DNA of 13,635 nt from an uncultured Acidimicrobiales bacterium (GTDB lineage: Bacteria; Actinomycetota; Acidimicrobiia; Acidimicrobiales; SZUA-35), in assembly GCA_938008925.1 (NCBI GenBank), contig CALLIQ010000682.1:1-13635 (forward strand), in the 5' to 3' direction. This document shows, in pieces, positions 10,297-13,635 of the stretch (the first letter of the stretch is position 1; each line of letters opens with the position of its first letter). Made by a program: the position numbers and the translations under genes. The notes below the pieces were generated by a model, which had not been told where the DNA came from, made no database searches, and saw only the letters and a list, made by a program, of their open reading frames with translations.

Positions 10297-10316
10297 ACCG
10301 GCCTCACGGGACCGGC
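10297..10316 (-). promoter_or_regulatory. PyrR-binding loop in the pyr leader
   Basis: The minus-strand RNA contains the core UCCCGUGAGGCC (10311-10300) flanked by GCCGG and CCGG. This matches the known PyrR recognition element (UCC-N-G-N-GAGG-C-Y), in which a short stem, a bulge and a G-N-G-A-G-G loop are read by UMP- or UTP-bound PyrR. The stem CC/GG is continued across a bulged U by CCGG/CCGG. The element ends nine bases before the ribosome binding site of pyrR, the same kind of arrangement as in Mycobacterium smegmatis, where PyrR represses translation. It shows that the operon is feedback-controlled by pyrimidine nucleotides through its own first gene product. Confidence 0.88.
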
Positions 10317-10364
10317 TTGACGGACAACTCCTCGGGCGAGGGTAACGACTGCAGGCGCACCCCA

Positions 10365-10400
10365 CACAAAAAATTGAAAAGACCTATGAAAATGTGTCTA
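10365..10400 (-). promoter_or_regulatory. AT-rich block, probable pyr operon promoter region
   Basis: The 163-bp gap between the aldolase and pyrR contains the only clearly AT-rich stretch of the window. Read on the minus strand it carries a -35-like TAGACA (10400-10395) and, 17-18 bases on, weak -10 candidates around TCAATTTT. Neither hexamer is convincing, so the exact promoter is not resolved. The transcription start should lie near 10360-10370 so that the leader includes the PyrR-binding loop. Composition and position are seen; promoter function is inference. Confidence 0.4.
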
Positions 10401-10439
10401 TTCGGCCGACTGTGACCGACCGTTTGCGGCTCTCGATTC

Positions 10440-11228
10440 TCAGTACATGGCCCCGGACTCAGCCGCGCCGGAGGCATCGCGGGCCTGGGCCAAGCCCGCT
10501 TCGACACCGGCCTTCATGGCCAGCAGGTCGGAGGTCACCGTGATCATTCGGAATCCCATGGCGAGCCGCTTCTGCACCAGGCCCGGGGCGGCGTGAATAC
10601 CGGCCACGATCCCGCGCTTCTCGCAACCCGCCACGATGGTGGCGAGGGCATCGTTGAACGATGCGTCGTCGTGGTCGGCGGCCGGCTTGAGACCGAGCGT
10701 CAGCGACAGGTCGGCAGGTCCGACGTAGACCGCATCGATTCCCGGAACGTCGAGAATCGCATCGAGGTTCTCGATGGCCTCGACCGTTTCGATCATCGGG
10801 ATCACGGCGACACCGTCGTTCGCGTTCGGCTGGTACTCGGGACCGAGCGCGATCGCCGCTCGCAACGGACCGTGGCTTCGCGATCCCTCCGGCGCGTACT
10901 TGCACGACGCGACCGCCTGGCGGGCCTGGTCGACGGTGTTGACCATCGGGATGATCACGCCCATTGCGCCGGCGTCGAGGACCTTTCCGATGATGCCCGG
11001 CTCGTTCCACGGCACGCGCACCGTACTGATCGCCGTGGCTGACCGAGTGGCCTGCAACATGGAGAGGGTCATCTGATAGTCGACCGCACCGTGTTGCATG
11101 TCGATGTTGAGATAGTCGACGTCACTCGCCGCCAGCATCTCCGCCGCCATCGGATCGGGGCCGGACAGCCAGAGTCCGAGCGTGTGCCCGCCTTCGTTCC
11201 ACGTGGTCTTGAGGGTGTTTTCTCGCAC
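10440..11228 (-). CDS. HpcH/HpaI-family class II pyruvate aldolase (HpaI-like)
   Basis: A 262-residue protein of the HpcH/HpaI aldolase family, the usual length. Members cleave or form 2-keto-4-hydroxy acids by metal-dependent pyruvate enolate chemistry; known substrates include 4-hydroxy-2-oxoheptanedioate and 2-keto-3-deoxy-L-rhamnonate. Key residues can be placed by motif: catalytic H46 in N-I-D-M-Q-H-G (41-47), R71 in T-V-R-V-P-W-N, metal ligands E147 (P-M-I-E-T-V) and D173 (V-G-P-A-D-L-S), all intact. The sequence does not reveal the substrate, and no aromatic or sugar-acid degradation genes are adjacent. The start is GTG at 11228, probably leaderless (TAGTGT six bases upstream). The gene ends 163 bp before pyrR. 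It is unlikely to belong to pyrimidine synthesis and looks like an accessory insertion between nusB and pyrR. Family assignment is secure, specific reaction is not. Confidence 0.88.
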   Translation of the reverse strand: MRENTLKTTWNEGGHTLGLWLSGPDPMAAEMLAASDVDYLNIDMQHGAVDYQMTLSMLQATRSATAISTVRVPWNEPGIIGKVLDAGAMGVIIPMVNTVDQARQAVASCKYAPEGSRSHGPLRAAIALGPEYQPNANDGVAVIPMIETVEAIENLDAILDVPGIDAVYVGPADLSLTLGLKPAADHDDASFNDALATIVAGCEKRGIVAGIHAAPGLVQKRLAMGFRMITVTSDLLAMKAGVEAGLAQARDASGAAESGAMY

Positions 11229-11234
11229 CCGGGG

Positions 11235-11240
11235 ACACTA
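11235..11240 (-). promoter_or_regulatory. Candidate -10 element (TAGTGT) for a leaderless aldolase transcript
   Basis: TAGTGT fits the actinobacterial -10 pattern TANNNT and ends six bases before the GTG start codon at 11228. That is the spacing of leaderless genes, in which transcription begins at the start codon. The aldolase has no recognisable Shine-Dalgarno sequence, in agreement with this. No good -35 hexamer is visible. The rest of the 99-bp gap after the CAP-domain gene holds no terminator with a T-run. Confidence 0.35.
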
Positions 11241-11327
11241 TCTCTTCGGGGCCAGCGCGCCCTCGAAACCGCACAGCCCGGCGAAAGGTCCCAGCCTTGT
11301 GAATCCAGCAGCGCCTCGTGAAGAGAC

Positions 11328-13025
11328 TCAGTCCTGGGCGAGGTCGAAGTACTCGGGGCTCGATGCGAGGAACGCAGCCAGTGCGAGGTCGTCGCCGTTG
11401 TTCAACTGGCCGGCCCAGAAGTCCAGGCCTGCGGCATCGGGGCCGCGGCCGAGGAACGTCTGGTAGAGCTCGTTGACCCGAGTCTCCCGGCTCTCCTGCG
11501 ACTGGTAGAAGTCGAAGGCGACGTTGCCGGGACCACGAGCACCCGCCTCGCGGACCCAGAAGTCGAGGCCGCCACCGTCGGGCGTGCGGAACAGCAACTC
11601 GCCGTAGAGGTCGTCGATCCACGCTTCGAAGGTTCCGCCCTCGTTCTCGATGTACTCAGGACTGCCGTAGAACGACGACGCTGCCGCAGCGACCGACGTT
11701 CCGTTCTGCAGCCGTTGGATCCAGAACGCCCGGCCACCAGCATCGGCTGGGCGCCCGAGGGTGTCGAGGTACATCTGGTCGACCACGTAGGCGGTCCACT
11801 CCGGGCTGTCGGCGAGCGAGCGCACGAAGTCGAAGCGGCTGGAGCCGGCGGCCAGGCGACCACCCCAGGTCTCGAGTTCCGAGGTGGTCGGCGTCCGGCC
11901 GAGGAAGTCGACGTACGCCTGGGTGACGAATGCGTTGGTCGCTGCGTCGGAGGCGGGGGCGGTGTCGCCGATGATCGTGACGTCGTAGCTGTAGCTCCGG
12001 TTCGCACCACCGGAGGAGACGTTGGCGATCGACACGGTGTAGGTCGTGTCGACGGCGGGCGACAGGTCGACGCCATCGACGTTCCACACGAGGATGGAGA
12101 AGGGGGCGCCGTTGCTGGCGCTGGAATGCTCGATCGAGGTCGACAGCGGCTGGCCGCCTCGGCTGACCGTGACGCTGGCACCGGTCAGATCGGCGCCGCG
12201 AAGCCCGAAGGACCAGCGGGGATAGACGATCTCACCCGGCACGTAGCCGCGTGGCGGCCAGGCGACGAAACCGTCCTGCTCACGCAGCGTCGGCTGGGTG
12301 TTGAAGGTGTCATCGGTGATGACGTACAGGGCGTTTGCCCGCCACCCGGGCCCGGGGAGGTCGCCGGTCCCGATCTCCTGCAGTGTGGGATGCAGGATCC
12401 AGTTGCGGTGACCCACCGCGGCGTTGCCGGCGCCCGGGTCGAACATGTACCCGTCGATGGCGTCGACGCCGTAGCGGCCGAGGTAGAGGTTGCTCTTGCC
12501 AGCGGCGGTCTGGCCGCTCGTGGTGAAGCAGTCATGGCCGCTCGAGGAGCCCGATGATGCCCGAGGTTGCGGGTTGTGGGTGAGCGTGTTCTGCCAGCCG
12601 TTCGCCGAGTTCGTGTCGTTGGTGACACCGATCATCAGCGCCATCTGCTGCGCCGCTGCGCTGAGCGCCGGATCCTCGGTCACGCCGCTCGGCACCCCGG
12701 CCATCGCACGGAAGAAGTTGACCCGTTCGATCACGTCGTTGCGGAAGGCATCCGACGTGGTGCCGGCGGAGCAGGTCGCTCGATTGCCGGTCCACGCCGC
12801 ATCGGCGACCGCGGCGTTGTATTCGGTGTTGTAGGCGGACAGCACGACGTCGCGGTTCGAGGTGTCGATCCAGCCGCCGCCGGTGGCGCCGACCGGTGTC
12901 GACGTCGACGGAGCGACGAGGACCGCGGCGATGAGCGACAACACGATGAGCAGTCGAGTGGCAGCGCTCGTTGAACGAGCGGGCGCCGTACGAGCGCGTG
13001 ACGAAGTGGTGACGCTTCTACCCAT
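11328..13025 (-). CDS. Secreted CAP-domain protein with four C-terminal DUF4214 repeats
   Basis: A 565-residue exported protein. An arginine-containing N-terminus is followed by a hydrophobic core (L25-A38) and a plausible signal peptidase site after V-G-A47. A CAP/SCP (cysteine-rich secretory, PR-1-like) domain spans about 94-236: an R-N-D-V-I-E-R-V-N-F-F-R helix, T-H-N-P (149-152) and V-G-H-R-N-W-I-L-H-P (204-213). A beta-rich Ig-like stretch follows (about 280-352). Four DUF4214 units come last (about 366-410, 411-460, 468-513, 515-562), each with the pattern Y-x-x-x-L-G/F-R-x-P-x-x-x-x-x-x-x-W followed by a helix ending in S-P-E. DUF4214 units are common in surface and S-layer-associated proteins, so a cell-envelope location is likely; the substrate or partner is unknown. 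There is no LPxTG anchor or C-terminal membrane helix. The ATG at 13025 is chosen because it is the first in-frame start before the signal peptide, although no clear ribosome binding site precedes it. Confidence 0.85.
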   Translation of the reverse strand: MGRSVTTSSRARTAPARSTSAATRLLIVLSLIAAVLVAPSTSTPVGATGGGWIDTSNRDVVLSAYNTEYNAAVADAAWTGNRATCSAGTTSDAFRNDVIERVNFFRAMAGVPSGVTEDPALSAAAQQMALMIGVTNDTNSANGWQNTLTHNPQPRASSGSSSGHDCFTTSGQTAAGKSNLYLGRYGVDAIDGYMFDPGAGNAAVGHRNWILHPTLQEIGTGDLPGPGWRANALYVITDDTFNTQPTLREQDGFVAWPPRGYVPGEIVYPRWSFGLRGADLTGASVTVSRGGQPLSTSIEHSSASNGAPFSILVWNVDGVDLSPAVDTTYTVSIANVSSGGANRSYSYDVTIIGDTAPASDAATNAFVTQAYVDFLGRTPTTSELETWGGRLAAGSSRFDFVRSLADSPEWTAYVVDQMYLDTLGRPADAGGRAFWIQRLQNGTSVAAAASSFYGSPEYIENEGGTFEAWIDDLYGELLFRTPDGGGLDFWVREAGARGPGNVAFDFYQSQESRETRVNELYQTFLGRGPDAAGLDFWAGQLNNGDDLALAAFLASSPEYFDLAQD

Positions 13026-13029
13026 GACT

Positions 13030-13052
13030 CATGTCGTCGGCGCAACGACATG
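13030..13052. promoter_or_regulatory. 8-bp inverted repeat just upstream of the CAP-domain gene
   Basis: CATGTCGT (13030-13037) and ACGACATG (13045-13052) are perfect inverted copies separated by 7 bases. The right edge of the downstream gene's start codon lies 5 bases away (ATG at 13025-13023). The arrangement could be a dimeric regulator's operator or, in RNA, a stem that covers the place where a ribosome binding site would sit; no Shine-Dalgarno sequence is visible next to this ATG. The symmetry is seen directly; any function is inference. Confidence 0.4.
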
Positions 13053-13144
13053 AAACCTTGACGGGCGAATCGCCCCTTGGGCCGAGCGACCTGGACCGAA
13101 TGACCCGCCCAGACACCGAGCAACGTCAAGAGGACTCGAGAACG

Positions 13145-13160
13145 GGCTCGAACACGAGCC
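13145..13160 (-). other. Small hairpin downstream of nusB
   Basis: A perfect 6-bp stem (GGCTCG / CGAGCC) with a TGTT loop lies about 40 bases after the nusB stop. No T-run follows on the minus strand, so it does not qualify as a standard intrinsic terminator. It might be an mRNA 3'-end or processing structure, or chance. The rest of the 173-bp gap between nusB and the CAP-domain gene shows no gene; a TTGACG near 13131-13126 is not followed by a convincing -10 box. Confidence 0.25.
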
Positions 13161-13198
13161 TGAAGACGGTCAGCTTCGGTTTGGCGGACTCGGTGAGA

Positions 13199-13618
13199 TC
13201 AAACGCGAACGGAACGAGCGATGGCCGACAGCACACCGTTCACGAACTTGCCGGACTCCTCGGTGGAGTACCGACTCGCCATGTCGACCGCCTCGGCCAA
13301 GATCACGCCGGTCGGTGTGTCGGTGGTGAGCATCTCGGCAACCGCAAGGCGCATCACGACCACGTCCATGACGGGCATCCGGTTGATGGGCCATCGCGTC
13401 GAGGTGTCGCTGATCAACTGATCGGCCCGTGTTCGTTCGAGCTCGGCCGCCCGAAGCAACACCATCGTGTATGGCGCCGGCTCGAGCGGCAAGGCGGCGA
13501 CGACGTCCTCGAGCGAGATCGATCGACGGTCCATCTCATAGGCCAGTTCGAGGGCGCGTTCGCGCGCCTCGCGCCGCGACCCGATCCAGGCCTCGTCTCT
13601 CCCGCCAGGACCGCTCAC
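13199..13618 (-). CDS. nusB: Transcription antitermination factor NusB
   Basis: A 139-residue protein, the usual NusB length. NusB pairs with S10 (NusE) on boxA RNA and supports antitermination of rRNA operons in the cytoplasm. The N-terminal helix S-R-R-E-A-R-E-R-A-L-E-L-A-Y (14-27) matches the family's R-x-x-A-R-x-x-A-L start. The C-terminal half shows W76 followed by an arginine-rich helix, M-R-L-A-x-x-E-M-L (89-97), then E109-A110-V111 and the diagnostic F-V-N-G-V-L (125-130). The GTG start overlaps the upstream stop codon by four bases, implying translational coupling with the preceding gene, probably efp. About 13 residues precede the family's usual start. In many actinobacteria nusB is followed by pyrR; here two unrelated genes intervene. 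Identity is secure. Confidence 0.93.
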   Translation of the reverse strand: MSGPGGRDEAWIGSRREARERALELAYEMDRRSISLEDVVAALPLEPAPYTMVLLRAAELERTRADQLISDTSTRWPINRMPVMDVVVMRLAVAEMLTTDTPTGVILAEAVDMASRYSTEESGKFVNGVLSAIARSVRV

Positions 13619-13635
13619 GCGCGGGTCATGTATTC
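13615..13635 (-). CDS. efp: Elongation factor P, last six codons only (partial)
   Basis: Reading leftward from the window edge, the codons give E-Y-M-T-R-A and then TGA, which overlaps the GTG start of nusB by four bases (GTGA). Elongation factor P usually ends in a motif of the form D-T-R-T-G-E-Y-x-x-R, and efp directly precedes nusB in many actinobacteria and firmicutes, so both the residues and the position fit. EF-P relieves ribosome stalling at polyproline stretches. Only six residues are visible, so the identification rests mainly on gene order and would be settled by the sequence to the right of the window. Confidence 0.5.
   Translation of the reverse strand, partial: EYMTRA

Larger units (their letters stand above)
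10246..10363 (-). promoter_or_regulatory. Possible long-range antiterminator pairing in the pyr leader
   Basis: By hand, two leader segments can pair with the sequence at the terminator's 5' arm. GGGG-TGCG (10363-10356) pairs with CGCA-(CG bulge)-CCCC (10255-10246), and GTCGTT (10349-10344) pairs with AACGAC (10263-10258). This would occupy seven bases of the terminator stem and exclude it, with the PyrR loop and ribosome binding site inside the enclosed loop of about 80 bases. No energies were calculated, and chance pairing in GC-rich RNA is possible. Confidence 0.25.

Noticed and set aside
10404..10421. Possible terminator after the aldolase (GGTCGGT / GTCGGCC stem)
   Set aside because: Three of seven pairs are G-U and no T-run follows directly; it overlaps the region where the pyr promoter is expected.
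11328..13025. Signs of a phage or toxin role for the CAP/DUF4214 protein
   Set aside because: No phage, secretion-system or immunity genes are nearby; DUF4214 repeats are common in ordinary surface proteins.

Overview
The window looks like a chromosomal segment of a high-GC actinobacterium. An Acidimicrobiia (Ilumatobacter-like) source is my best guess. The support is a gene for actinobacterial integration host factor (mIHF) between pyrF and gmk, a gene order efp-nusB-(pyrR-pyrB-pyrC-carA-carB)-pyrD-pyrF-mihF-gmk that resembles actinobacterial genomes, and a class 1B-type PyrD rather than the class 2 enzyme of mycobacteria. This placement is inference; no rRNA or other decisive marker is present. 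Every gene reads on the minus strand, so the transcript order runs from right (13635) to left (1).

Right part (13635 to 10440): the last codons of a probable efp overlap nusB by 4 bp. A secreted CAP-domain protein with four DUF4214 repeats follows, then an HpcH/HpaI-type class II aldolase. These two genes separate nusB from pyrR, which are neighbours in many actinobacteria.

Central part (10440 to 1007): a full set of genes for de novo UMP synthesis: pyrR, pyrB, pyrC, carA, carB, pyrD and pyrF. Junctions are tight: ATGA overlaps at pyrB/pyrC and pyrC/carA, TGATG at carB/pyrD, and gaps of 5-49 bp elsewhere, which implies one transcript. The pyrR leader holds a textbook PyrR-binding loop directly upstream of a strong ribosome binding site and a TTG start. 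A strong intrinsic terminator hairpin lies inside the first 20 codons of pyrR. Together they suggest that UMP-loaded PyrR blocks translation initiation and thereby lets the transcript terminate.

Left part (1006 to 1): mihF and gmk continue the operon. Gmk is bracketed by two short tandem repeat arrays: a 27-bp repeat that forms its N-terminus and supplies three equivalent GTG start codons, and a 20-bp repeat that begins in its last codons and runs to the window edge.

The most notable points are: (1) the operon's PyrC keeps the dihydroorotase fold signature but has lost three of four histidine metal ligands and two further conserved active-site asparagines, so it is probably a pseudo-dihydroorotase; (2) the intragenic terminator in pyrR combined with the PyrR loop; (3) the repeat arrays at both ends of gmk; (4) no pyrK beside a class 1B pyrD. 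No gene-free stretch exceeds 300 bases. The long plus-strand open frames are GC-driven shadows.
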